64,000 nucleotides of DNA, from NCBI GenBank assembly GCA_016648135.1, contig JADDOH010002328.1:37854-101853 (forward strand). The letters are read 5' to 3'. The notes beneath the pieces were generated by a model. It was not told the origin of the DNA. It saw only the letters and a program-made list of their open reading frames with translations, and made no database searches. This stretch comes from Agrypnia vestita. Its lineage: Eukaryota; Arthropoda; Insecta; Trichoptera; Phryganeidae. Positions 21,801-32,933 of this stretch are shown here, one piece after another (position 1 is the stretch's first letter; every line of letters starts with the position of its first letter). Position numbers and translations under genes: made by a program.

Positions 21801-21899
21801 TAAGAAAAATTGCTTGTCGAAGGCAGTAGAAACAGAGAGCGTCCGCGGAATAATAGTAATAAAACAATATATTCGGTGTATAAAACTCTTTTATTGTAT

Positions 21900-22440
21900 T
21901 TTATATACCTACTACCTGCTCGTACCCGTTACACGGGTTAAAGATTAAGTTGAAAATAAATTTGTGGGGGGAAACAATGTTTCGATTCGAACGGTATAGA
22001 TTTTCATCGAAAATATATCAGGGGGAGGGGAAAGGGTAAAACGGGAGAGAGGAAATGTTACCTATGTTACCCGTTGCACGTGTTAAGGATTAAGTTGAAA
22101 ATAAATTTGTGGGGGGAAACAGTGTTTCGATTCGAACGGTATAGATTTGCATCGAAAATATATCAGAGGGAGGGGAAAGGGTAAAACGGGAGAGAGGAAA
22201 TGTTACCGATGTTACCCGCCGGGTCCTAAAGAATAAGTTTCCAAATGTTGTGTCCGATCGGTCGAAGGGTATAGATTTGCATCGAAAATATATCAGAAGG
22301 AGGGGAAGGGGCAAAAGAATAGGGTAGGAAATGTCCCTTATGTTACCCGCCGAGTCCTAAAGAATAAATTTCCAAGTTTTTAGTCCGATCAGTCGAACGG
22401 TACATATATCAGGGGGAGGGAAAGGGGATAAAAGAAAATG
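21900..22440 (+). repeat. Internally tandem-repeated dispersed element, copy 2
   Basis: Starts with 'ctcgtacccgttacacgggttaa' and has about four units of 125-146 bp, each with 'ggtatagatttgcatcgaaaatatatcag', 'gggaggggaaagggtaaaa' and 'aatgttacc.atgttacccg'. Same family and orientation as 24950-25440. It lies inside the Harbinger-like element and is therefore younger than it. Confidence 0.75.
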
Positions 22441-22994
22441 AAAATTTTAATTTAAAAAATACAACTTTCAATTATAATTAAATGAAGCTATAAATAAACG
22501 TGAATTTCCTACTGATTCTTCTTTAGTTGTGTTTTGAAAATCTGTAACTGAACCGCATATAATTTATTCGGTCGTGGATTTGGCTTCAGTTTTCTATTAC
22601 CTGCAAACAATGAAAGGGTTATAAACAGAAAAACTAAAGAAATACAATATAGATCAAATAATAACATATTGTTCTCGCAAATACTAAATAGGTAGGCAAA
22701 CACTTAATTTCATCAATAATCTAACCATCCTGGCGCATTTCATCATATTCTCGAACCTACTTCGAAAATCTGTCGGACAGTACGCATTTAGGCGGAAACA
22801 AAGTCACAAAGCATTGTATTCGATGCGTAATGTGGCCTACTAGTTTCATGGCATGCGTTTGTCTATGATTAGTTAACGCAATTGCAACACTCCTAACCCA
22901 ATATTTGGCGTGAAGCAACCGTTACTAGGCGGTTTCCGTAACCTTGAGATCCAGGATTCACGCTTACTTTGATCCAACTTGAAACAACCGGCCC

Positions 22995-23938
22995 TTAGTA
23001 AATTTTTTTTTTTACCTTAAAATTAAAGGAAGAAAAGACGATTGATTAGTTTTTTTGATCAATTTTTGATCAATTAGCATTTATAGATAAGAATCTATTT
23101 TTTCCCTTCAAAATTGAATCTCATCATTTATACAAAATCCTAATATTCGTTCAGTATCATGAATATATTATATGAGAACGTGCCTTAAGAATATATAGGT
23201 AATTTTGTCTAATGGTTGAAATTGTTTTAATTGATAATTATAAAATTAAAGTCTTTAGAATATGGTAAAAAATTTTCTGTACTATTAAATATAATATTAA
23301 GTATAAGTAGATAGGTACACAATCATATTATATTATATATAAGTAGATAGATACACAATCGTACACACTATTTAACGCTGGATGGATCACTAAACAAAAC
23401 ATAAAGAAATACTGCATTATAAAAAAGAATCCTTCAACTACAATAATCATGAAAAGTACCTAATGAATTAGTAACATATTTTCGTAAGCAAAGGTCCTTC
23501 ATAGGTCATCCGTTTACAGCTTGTTTATACTTGTACTGAAATATTTTCTTGCGTATATTGATTTGTAATTGAGCCAAAAGTGGTCGCAATAAAGGATCAC
23601 CCCGGATTGTGTCTTGTTGTGTGATCAGACTGGTCAGCACAGGACAAGTCTGCAAATACAGGAGAACTGGCCAGCTTCACACGAGTCCTTGCGAAGGAGC
23701 TGGGCGTAGAGTGGTGACTCGTTTATTATTACATTTAAAGATTCTTTCACATAAATCTTACTTAAAATAACACGAAGATAAAAATTCAGTCAGAGTCGCT
23801 GAAAGTACTTCACGCTCCGACTCTTATCTCTTCTGCAATATATTTTCATTCATTTTCCATCCTTGATTGAACATACATATTTTATTATTAAAATTTTTGA
23901 TATTTAAAGCATTAAATTTGTGATTGGACATTATAACA
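22995..23938. other. No gene recognised
   Basis: AT-rich. A 45-bp or so partial tandem repeat ('tataagtagatag.tacacaatc') lies at 23296-23365. No coding signal. Confidence 0.45.
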
Positions 23939-24003
23939 GAGTGTTAAATTAGTATAAACAGCTACCACTTTGGTAGTGGTTTGTACTAATTTAACTAACA
24001 CTC
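23939..24003. repeat. Short foldback (about 30-bp arms)
   Basis: GAGTGTTAAATTAGTA at the left pairs with TACTAATTTAACTAACACTC at the right (one extra base), and the stem continues through ACAGCTACCA/TGGTAGTGGTTTGT around a central CTTT. It directly precedes the large inverted repeat at 24053-25679. Confidence 0.85.
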
Positions 24004-24052
24004 GGCGAAATATGCATTTGCAGTGAATATCGTGCCCTAAGAGGCCCCAGTA

Positions 24053-25679
24053 TACGATTTTCGTATTTGCTCTCGATTTTGTTAAATTTAACGTAGTTTA
24101 ATTAAATCATTTTGCAAAACCCATAGCTAAACAGGATTCTAATCAATTTTATTATGATAGATCCATTTACTCTTGAAGCATTTTCTTAAAAAAATATGAG
24201 CAAATATATTGTTATAACATCAAAAAAATTAAAACCTCGAAACACTATTTTAGTTTTCATGCAATAGTGTCACTTATCTCGTATATTTTCAAATAAAGAC
24301 CATATTTTATTTATAAAATGATTGTATAAAGTGTGAAAAAGAAGTGGTGCTATTCAGACAATAATATTTTTCGACAACTTGTTAAATATATCGTTTTAAA
24401 AAAGACGTTAAAAGAGTTTTAATTGAACGTACTTTTTCCTATATTGCAGTATCCATAAAACCATTAAAACATCGATTATTTTAACTAACTTTTACATGCG
24501 TACTAAGAAAATTTCAGTGTCATTAATATCAAAATATTCAAAAAATTATACTTCATACTCAAGAAGTCGAATTAATTAAATCGTATAGTCTGAAATGCGC
24601 GGGCTCGCCGCTGCCGGGCGCGCGGCGCGTTACGGTGCGCGGGCCCTGCGCCCAGCGCGCCGCGCACGGCCATAACAGACTATACGATTTAATCAATTCG
24701 AATTCTTGAGTATGAGGTATAATTTTTTGAATATTTTTTATTAATGACAGTAACATTTTCTTAGTACGCATGTAAAATTTAATTAAAATAATCGATGTTT
24801 AAATGGTTTAATGGATGCTGCTTTTTTATGGATGATGGATATGGATATAGGAAAAGGTTTAATTTGTGTCTTTTTTAAAACAATATATTTAACAAGTTGT
24901 CGAAAAATATTTTTGTTTGAATAGCATCACTTCTTTTATATATAAATAAAACTAGCTGTTCATACCCGGCGTTGCACGGGTTAAGGATTAAGTTTAAAAT
25001 AAATTTGTGAGGGTAAACAAAGGTTCGATTGAAAGGTATAGATTTACATCGAAAATATGTCAGGGGGAGGAGAAGTGGTAAAAAAAATAGGGAGGAAATA
25101 TCGCCTACGTTACCCGCCAAGTGAATAAGTTTCCAAATTTTGATCCGATATAAGCGGAGGAGAAGGGTTAAAAGACTAGGGGGGAAATGTCGCATATATT
25201 ACCCGCCGAGTCCTAGCGAATAAGTTTCCAAATTTTGAGTCCGATCGGTCAAACGGTACAGATTTGCATCGAAAATATGTCAGGGGGAGGGGAAGGGGTA
25301 TGAGAATAAGGGGGAAATGTTGCCTATGTTACCCGCCGGGTCCCAAAGCATAAGTATTCAAAATTTGAATCGAATCGGACAAACGGTGTGGATTTGTATA
25401 GAGAACAGACAGACATTGAGTTTTATAGGTATAGATATACGAGATTAGTGTACCAAAGATAACTCTATTGCATGAAAACTAAAATAGTGTTTCGGGTTTT
25501 TAATTTCTTTTAATGTTATAATAAAATATTTGTTGATATTTTTTAAGGAAATGCTTCAAGAGTAAATGGATCTATCATAATAAAATTGATTAAAAGACCG
25601 TTTAGCTATGGGTCTTTCAAAATAATTTAGTAGGTTTACGTTAAATTTAACAAAATCGAGAGCAAATACGAAATTCGTT
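24053..25679. mobile_element. Large foldback element with GC-rich core
   Basis: A left arm of about 540 bp (24053-24592) is repeated in inverse order at 24676-25679. The inner arms read CGTATAGTCTG and CAGACTATACG; the outer ends read ACGATTTTCGTATTTGCTC and its near complement. The right arm is interrupted at about 24950-25440 by the tandem-repeat element. The 83-base centre (24593-24675) is about 80% G+C, in sharp contrast to the AT-rich arms. No transposase is present. It could be a foldback transposon or a very large MITE. The short open frame across the centre on the minus strand is incidental. Confidence 0.85.
24950..25440 (+). repeat. Internally tandem-repeated dispersed element, copy 3 (both ends visible)
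   Basis: Begins ACTAGCTGTTCATACCCGGC and ends near GACAGACATTGAGTTTTATA. Between are four units of about 100-130 bp with 'acccgccgagtcctagcgaataag', 'gtttccaaattttgagtccg' and 'gaaaatatgtcagggggagg'. Insertion into the foldback arm is shown by continuation of arm sequence on both sides (GAATAGCATCACTTCTTTT to the left; ATATACGAGATTAGTG to the right), so it is younger than the foldback. Confidence 0.8.
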
Positions 25680-25898
25680 CACGCGTCCACAAAGTTCAAG
25701 CCAATTATGCTCGTGATTTGATGTCAAGTAAACACTACATTGAACAATTATTACTAACTATAGCTAGTTGAAATAATTAATCTTCACGTTGTCAATATAT
25801 TGAAGAGTGAAAACAATTTTCTTGTCATTATAACATTTTCCATCTGTCTAACTATAAAAGTGTTTTTAGATTTTCACAGCCCAAAACCTTCCGATTAC
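25680..25898. other. No gene recognised
   Basis: AT-rich spacer between two foldback elements. Nothing to annotate. Confidence 0.5.
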
Positions 25899-26053
25899 AG
25901 TTTTCTGGGATATCCTGCCAGTTATACTACCTTTTTTATCAACTTTTCGGGTCTTATTGCCAGGTCCATCATTAAAGCTAAGGTTGGGCCCTGCATTCGA
26001 ATCCGCGTCAGCCAGAACGGTAGTTTACACTCGGCAGAATATCCCAGAAAACT
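25899..26053. repeat. Foldback with decayed hammerhead-like core
   Basis: AGTTTTCTGGGATATCCTGCC at the left is mirrored by GGCAGAATATCCCAGAAAACT at the right. The centre in minus orientation reads AATGATGGACC, then ACCCGAAAAG, a degenerate form of the CTGATGATGGACCC...GGGATCCGAAACG core present at 41235 and 51097. Same family as those two sites. Confidence 0.65.
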
Positions 26054-26280
26054 ATATCTAGTAGTTCTCATGCATTTTATGCGTCCAGTTACAGTTCCTG
26101 ACAGAAGACTAGGCTTACTTTTGACGATATTGATCGATATATGTATATATCTGCCATCCGATTTTCCGTCATCTTTCTATTGACTTCAGAAACCACCTAA
26201 CCTAAGCGACTTTCAACTTTCACCCACATGATAATATCAATGGAAAGCTAGTACTGAACAAAAATATTACTAACTAAGTA

Positions 26281-26715
26281 TCACGCCCTCTCTAGAAGGG
26301 CAGAGAGGATAGAATTCCACAGTCTTCTGTCCTGGAACACCACTTTTGCTTCATACACTTTCATATACCTTCTCATGCACGCTCTTCGGTTGTTGAAGCT
26401 TCTAACAGGGCCATCCTCTACTATTTGATTTATCTGATCATGCCAGGTCTTTCGCGGACGCTTTCTCTTTCCGTTGCCTTCAATACTCGCCTCATAATTT
26501 TTTTTTACCATTCTTTTCTTACTCATATTTTCCACATGGCTAGTATTACATACAAAGTTTTCACACATACGTCTGAGCGACCACATTTCTATCGCATTCA
26601 GTTTAATTTCGTTCTTTTTTTGTCAATTCGAGGCTTCATTCCATACAGCAGAATTGGCACCAGAACTCCGTTATGTACCGCTAGTCTCGCTTCCTTTGAC
26701 AGAATTTTGAAAAGG
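26281..26715 (-). pseudogene. LINE C-terminal fragment
   Basis: Minus-strand translation: SKEARLAVHNGVLVPILLYG, then (frameshift) EMWSLRRMCENF, HVENMSKKRMVKKNYEASIE, KRKRPRKTWHDQINQIVEDG and NNRRACMRRYMKVYEAKVVF, ending WNSILSALLERA. This is the post-polymerase tail of an RTE-type or similar LINE, with the basic 'G(R/K)PRKTWHDQI' motif. It is the best preserved copy of a family whose tails also occur at 38405, 50455, 55060 and 60255. 5'-truncated. Confidence 0.65.
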
Positions 26716-28020
26716 TATCAAAATATTTCGACGATTATGTTTGATGTGTACAAATAAGTTTACCTCAAACTTAATAACGTTTAATAATATTCTTTGATTT
26801 TTAAACCAGTGTTCTTGTTTTTCTCAATTTAATTAGAATACGAGATATACGAAAATCGTTCAAAACCCACATCAATCTTTTCATTCAGACAGTTAAGCTA
26901 AAGAAGTTCGTACACAAAAGAAGCTGCATTAAGAGGACACTGCTTTCGAAGATTATTATTTCAGATCAAAATATGTCGGAACAGTCGGACAGACAGGGCT
27001 AAGCATCAATAATTTATTTAGAAGAGAGTGCTTGTTGGGTGGAATGCCGCAGCGTCACCACGCGCCGTCCAGCGTGGAGTCACACCGCTGCGCTGTTATC
27101 TTAACGCGATGGAAACAAGAAACACGGCTTGCTGGTGAGTCGCTGCTGATGCGCCCATAAATCTCCTTTCCGGTCCGGCCCTGGCTCCTACTGCTAACTG
27201 GGGCCCGTCTCTTAACTGTATTCCCTCAAAACACACGCATAGCGTGATTTGGCTTGCTTGAATCGTTTTTGTTTTTTTTTAATATCACGTTTTGACAGGA
27301 ATCTAATGTAAACTAATCTAAATAACGATCGTAGGTACATTGTTTGTCAAATTCAAACCATGTGTTAATAATTTCAATTCAGGATCTAATTTGACGAATA
27401 AAATTGACCAAATATCTAGAAGGAGACAAAGAACATACCTGATATCGTGTTATTATTTTTTCGCTTTGTAAAATTTGTCAATCTGCACACACATTTTATC
27501 ACACGCAGATTATCATCAGGTACAAATGACTAATTAAATCATGTCTACAAAGATATGCTTAAGTTCAATGTAATGATATAACAGATAACGATAAAACTAA
27601 GACGATGATAAAGCGAAAGGCGTGAATGAGGCAATACATATATTTTTGAGCATCAAAATCATCATTGTCTCAATCCCACTACCCAATTTCCGATAAACAA
27701 AAATACCTCGTCCTTCGCTACATTCTGATACGGATGAGCACGTTCCACGCTTCGGTTTCAGCAAGGGTCCTTTTATTTAATTCTTCAGAAGGGTCCAGTA
27801 CACATTCGTGCTCAGTATTCAGTTAAAACTACAATGTCTTAATATATTTTATAAGTAAATTTTGTAATATACACAAAATCAAGAAAAATATTAAAACGTT
27901 CGTAAAATAAGCATTTTAGTCTTGTAAAATTAGTTAAAATTTTATATTAAGAAATGAATTCCATAGTTTGGAAACATGTGTACTTCTTACGATGAGAATG
28001 GGAGATGGAAAAAATGAAAA
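26716..28020. other. No gene recognised; GC-richer island
   Basis: AT-rich except for 27030-27240, which is GC-richer and ends in GCTG/GTGAGT, a splice-donor-like site before 27135. One frame is open across 27053-27134 but the upstream acceptor is weak, so I do not call an exon. The rest shows nothing. Confidence 0.35.
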
Positions 28021-28024
28021 TCAA

Positions 28025-28215
28025 TAGCTTGTTGGTCTTGTGGTTAGGACACTCACCTCGTGATCCAAAGGTCGCGGGTTCGAATCTCAGCCCAGACTAG
28101 CAAGTTAGTCCTATTTTCATAGCACAAGCGTTTAGCTTAGTTTGAAAATAGTAAGAATATTGATGTGACACGTATTCCGTGTTCGCATCTCTATTTTAAA
28201 AAAAAAAAAAAAAAA
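28025..28215 (+). mobile_element. tRNA-derived SINE, copy 1
   Basis: The head reads TTGGTCTTGTGGTTAGGACA (box A region) and GTCGCGGGTTCGAATCTCAG (box B GGTTCGAATCT), a polymerase III internal promoter. The body has 'tagcttagtttgaaaatagt' and 'cacgtattccgtgttcgcatctctattt', and a run of about 18 A ends it. The same order appears inverted at 46787-46985. The short spacing and 3' A-tail mark it as a SINE, not a tRNA gene. Confidence 0.8.
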
Positions 28216-28382
28216 TAGTAGGTAGTAGACCTGACGACATAATTGTAGTTTTGAAGATTTTAGTTATCCTTCCCGGGAAGTTATGAAGCAATGTGAATGA
28301 TATCTGAAGTTACCCTTGCATGTAACATTCGGGTCAGTCTGCATGAAGTAAAAGCAACAGTGAGGGTAGACTGAGAACTGGC

Positions 28383-29160
28383 GGAAGGCTGCAGTTATGA
28401 CAGACCTACAGCAGGGTAATATTTTGTACCCATTATTATTCAATATGGTTTTGGAGAAATTTTTTAGGTCCATAGACCAGTTACCGTGTGGAGTTGAACT
28501 CGGTATGGCCGACAAAATATTCGATTAGCTCTAGTGTGTGATGATTGCGATGGCCAAAGAACGTATACGTAAGTAAAATATGTATTCTACCATCACAGCC
28601 ATTACCCATGTGTACAATCTACAAAAGCAATGTGTCAAGTACGCGATGCGACAATATATCAAGTACATGTGTCGCATTTAGAAATAATAGAACCGTAGAA
28701 ACTCTGTTCGGTGACGTGAGGATCAACGGTGACACAGTAAAAAGGGTGGACAATTTGGCAGTCATCAACGAAGAAAATAATTTAAATGTTGAAATTGAAA
28801 ACCGTATCCAGAAAGGCTTAAGAGACATAGCATCCATGTGCAAATTACTTAAATCAAAATTCCTGGATAGAAACACTTTAGAGCTTTATTAAATACTATC
28901 TAAAGTAATAACGGAGTGGAAACACTGACGATAACTCTTAAAAAAATTTAAGAAGAAAGAGGATCTTCTAGTTTCAAAATAAAGCATTGTGTACAATACT
29001 GGGGGCTATATCCGGCGTTGCAATAGGTAACAAAAAAAATGCAGAAATTCGATCCCTATCAAAAGAACTTACATAACCAGCACCAGATCTAGTCGACTTT
29101 ATTAAATGCATTTTTTACGATTTTATTTTATACTTACAAGTTTTATATAGCAAGTATTAT
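28383..29160 (+). pseudogene. RTE-type LINE reverse-transcriptase remnant (5' part)
   Basis: Plus-strand translation gives DLQQGNILYPLLFNMVLEKF, resembling the polymerase 'GLRQGDxLSPLLFNxALE' motif, with decay where the YADD box should be. It then gives VRINGDTVKRVDNLAVINEE and IENRIQKGLRDIASMCKLLK, SKFLDRNTLELY, matching the RTE segment between the palm and the C-terminus. Several stops occur. A foldback MITE is inserted at 29162; the tail continues after it. Confidence 0.7.
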
Positions 29161-29161
29161 A

Positions 29162-29678
29162 CAGGGTGTACCAGATCTAGCAGCAGAAACTTGGCCGGTA
29201 GATTCCTGACTATGTTTTGAGTCTAAAATGTTCAAACAACCATGACCTAATATTAATATGCAGTGTCAAAGTTTGCATTTTTTTTCAATATTTCAGACTT
29301 ATTTTTTGCAAAAATTGAACTATCATTACAGTTACTTATACTGATTATGAAAAAATCATTTGCTCCAATACAACTTAAATAAAATGATAAAAACCTTGTA
29401 AAAACTATTATTTTTCAATTTTTGCATTGTTTTTATCATTTTATTCGACTTGTACTAAAGCGAATGAATTTTTCATAATCAAAATAAGTTGCTGTAATGA
29501 TAGTTCAACTTTTTGAAAAAAAATAAGTAAGAAATATTGAAAAAAAATGTAAACTTTGATATTGCATATCTCCATAGCTATTGATATTAGGCCATGGTTG
29601 CTTGAACATTTTAGACTTACAACATAGTCAGAAATTTCAGGAATGCCAAGTTTCTGGTGCTAGCTCTGCTATACCCTG
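29162..29678. mobile_element. Foldback MITE, Tc1/mariner-like (517 bp)
   Basis: The ends are CAGGGTGTACCAGATCTAGC and its imperfect inverse, ending TATACCCTG, with TA on both sides (29160-29161 and 29679-29680). Nearly the whole left half pairs with the right half, for example ATGTTCAAACAACCATG with the inverse of CATGGTTGCTTGAACAT. No transposase. Partial copies lie at 45960-46230, 47090-47412 and 52470-52670. TA duplication and CAGGGTGT-type ends suggest mobilisation by a Tc1/mariner transposase. Confidence 0.85.
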
Positions 29679-29680
29679 TA

Positions 29681-30005
29681 TCTATGTTCGGTTAGTGTCC
29701 ATAAGTTAATAATATGTGCTGTAGAATGCCTAGGCTAGGACATTTATATCGGGCAAGTAGCGACAGAAAAACAGCACAAAATTCTAAATCACCTGGGAAA
29801 AGACACCCAAGATATATATTTTTATTTAACAACAATTTTAAATTTTAATTAATACAAAAAAGGTATGAAGAACAAAGTACTAGCTGATCTGGAGACATCA
29901 GGGGAGAAAGAAGGGTAGGATGGCCAATGGGAGAAAAAGAGAGGCCTGGTGTGAGTGCGAAGATTTTCAAATAAGACTTGCAACAAATGTAGAGGTGGCC
30001 AGGGT
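29681..30005 (+). pseudogene. RTE-type LINE remnant (C-terminal part)
   Basis: Continues the remnant on the left after the MITE: GHLYRASSDRKTAQNSKSPG, KRHPRYI and, after AT-rich sequence, LADLETSGEKEG. This resembles the RTE tail 'GHVxRMxDxRxxKxxxxxxPxGxRxxGRPxxRW ... LADLxxLGV'. Stops and frameshifts abound. Confidence 0.5.
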
Positions 30006-32933
30006 AAGATGATATTATTTCTACTAGGTAATAATTTATTTTGTGTTAATAACACAACAAGGCACTGAAGAACTGTGCCCTCAGCAGTAATGCAGAGCCA
30101 ATGTGGTAATTAGACCAATCACCCAATTGGAAACGTCGGATTCTCGCCTCTCCCGATAGTCCGTATCGGCTGGTAATATATGCTGGGTGTCTCCGATTAG
30201 TTGGTGTCCGTGTGGATTGTGTAACTGTATGTGTGTGTTTCTGTTTCAGTAAATGTATCCATTGAGAAAGGCAGTTAAGGGCATGCGACTGATTCATTTT
30301 TATGTAGCAACCACAGATATTTCAAGACAAGAATGGTTATAGTGTGCGTTTGTAAAATATATCAATATTAATGATTCCTCAAATTGGTGACAAAGTAAAC
30401 TTGTTTACGTAAACTTTTTCAGTAGGTACCTAGGCCCATGTCTGATTAGTTCAAAATATATTAAAATTCTTGAATGCATTTAACATTTGGAACAAATTTA
30501 AGAATTTATATATGCATTCGAGAAGTTCTTCTTCAAAAGGCATCAGAAGAAGGCAAATGTAATCACATGGAATAAGGCGAATGGTATCTTGAGCATAGTC
30601 GTCGCCTACATCACTCTTGCAAAATGTTCGGCGCTAAGTACAAAAACTAATGACTAGATTTGAAAAAAAGTGTGAAAATAGAGTGAAAATACACAAAACT
30701 GCAGTTGTAGTAATGTTGAAAAATTGTTATTTAAATAACATTCTCGAATCACACGGATGGGGCCGACCGAAGTGATAAGATAATATTAGCGTAGAATGAA
30801 AATTTTCGCAAAAGATCAGCATTCATATAGATAAAAATAATATTCAAATTTTGGAAGATGATTAAAGACAAAAATTAAATAAGTTTACACACAAACTTTT
30901 TTTTTTAAATTTTAGTCACGTAACACTTTTTGTCTTCCAAAAAAATTAAATATATGAGCAAGTAGGCTCCATAAGTTGATTCGTATTTAATAAATTAAAT
31001 GAATCTATTCGATGAATGATTCACATGAACATGATCAATCTAGATAATATCTTAATTCATTATCTCAAGTTAAACAAACTATGTAATTTCAATAACCCAT
31101 TACTACGTAATTACGAAAACTCCTTAATACATAAATATTATAATTTTAAATATTTCAACATTCAAAGTTTTCTTTATCTAAATAAATTTTATTTTTCAAT
31201 TATTTTATTAATTAATGTAACGAATTACCAAATCTAATTCTTCCAAACAATTATTTTCGTTCCGTAAAATATGCAAAATAATAAAAAAGGATACCAAAAA
31301 TGTCTAAATGAGTATTTTAGTAAAGATACGTTCATTATTTGTTTTACCAAAAATATATAATTTTGTTTAATATGTACGCTTCGTATCTGCTAGCAATAAA
31401 GCCGAATGAAGCTTATTTAGCAATTGCCACGATTACTTCAAAGTGTTACAATATATGGAAGGTCAGGTAATTTGAATACAGTGTACGCTAATAAAATTGC
31501 TAATAGTCAGTGAAATTTACACTTTATTGATATACTTTCGACCCACGACACCGCATACCACTAAAGGAGAGAATCTTCTGCAGGGTAACAAGTATCCTCT
31601 CACAAAATCATAAACGGTCTAGCCAGTTGAACCAAAACCTACCTAAAGTCAAAAATATAATTTCAAGCCAAAGAGAATTTGTTTTTATTACAGTTTATTA
31701 TTGTATGACGAAAATATAAAAAAGACTACGCACTTGGTACTTACATTTGATCATCTTCACGTCCCCCTTAAGCTATAACTTAACAGAACGAAGTATCGAG
31801 CAGTACAAGATGAGAAGTATGGCCGAAAATATAAATTTGTGTATATTATATATGTATTTATACTGGAATGACTGTCTTAATAATATGGTTTAAAACAAGG
31901 GTACACAAAAGGAAATGAATGTAGTACCTATTGCTATGAAAACGTCCAGCATTTATATTTTATGGAACAATTATAATAAAAAAAATATATATTATATATT
32001 CGGTAACTAACTTTTAGACTTACCTGGATTTAAAAAAAAAGTATAACTGGATTTGTGTTGATTTGGAAACGAAAAAAGGATTTAATGTGTTTTGAATGCC
32101 ACTGATTGCAACATCGTTACGGCGGCGGCTGTGGACACTGCTGTCCGATTGTCAATTTTTTCCTAACTCTAACGGGACTGCAGTTTTGAGAGGATTTTTA
32201 ATACGAAATCTGTAAGTACATATATGTTAGTGAAACTTGTATGAATTCGATATATACTACCAAGGGTATGCAGTAAGAACATTGAAATATGAAATTTACA
32301 TACAGAAACAAGTGTTTTGAAAAATAATCTAAGATTGAAATATATTGCAAAGAGATGTATTGTAATAAAAAATAATTACGCGTAACCAACAATTTTACAG
32401 AACTTTACACCTTTTACACTGAAATTGGAAGATACTAAAAGGATCCACACGAATCAAGTAATGACTCGAAACATCGAGAAAGACATTTATCTATAAATAA
32501 TAGGAGCGCTGCAATGCGTGATTAAGTCTAAGCGACGTTTAACCACAGCGATATTAGTAACTAATATTAGATATTAGTAATTATATAGTAAATATTAGTA
32601 ATAATAATAATCAAGCGAAAACAGTGTGGCCATCGTGGACCGATTAATAAATATCGGAGTAGGGTCCGTTCATTTTATGAAAGCTACTTGCATTAGTGTG
32701 AGTGATACCCTTTGTAATACTTAAATTATGTTTTCTTAGCTACTTTTTAATGGTACCTACCTATTCGTTTTTTTTAAACTCCACTGTCCACTTCAGTATC
32801 ACGCTTACGGGCGCTCGGAGCGGTCGTTTTTTTTGTTTAATATTTTTTGCATAAAGATACTGTGAGTACCAAATCGCGAATATGTAGAAGTTATGAAAAG
32901 GGAGATCGCTTTAAGGCCAAGCAAAGGAGATAA
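30006..32933. other. AT-rich sequence, nothing recognised
   Basis: Almost 3 kb. A GC-moderate stretch at 30070-30300 ends with a splice-acceptor-like CTGTTTCAG (30250) but leads into no convincing exon. 30960-31260 is very AT-rich. ATATTAGTAA repeats occur at 32555-32610. No coding, RNA or repeat match found. Confidence 0.4.

Larger units (their letters stand above)
20880..22994 (+). mobile_element. Decayed PIF/Harbinger-like element
   Basis: The ends are inverted repeats: GGCTCGATTGTTTCAAGTTG at the left (about 20882) and the reverse complement of GGGCCGGTTGTTTCAAGTTG at the right (ending 22994), followed by TTA. The same terminal repeat bounds the 145-bp MITE at 52247-52391, which has TAA on both sides. 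Inside is a Harbinger-nuclease-like remnant (21345-21800). The element is about 2.1 kb but includes a secondary insertion of the tandem-repeat element (21900-22440). The left terminal duplication is not intact. Confidence 0.5.

Noticed and set aside
28030..28105. True tRNA gene
   Set aside because: Box A and B are present, but an inverted copy with the same long body and A-tail (46787-46985) shows it is a SINE.
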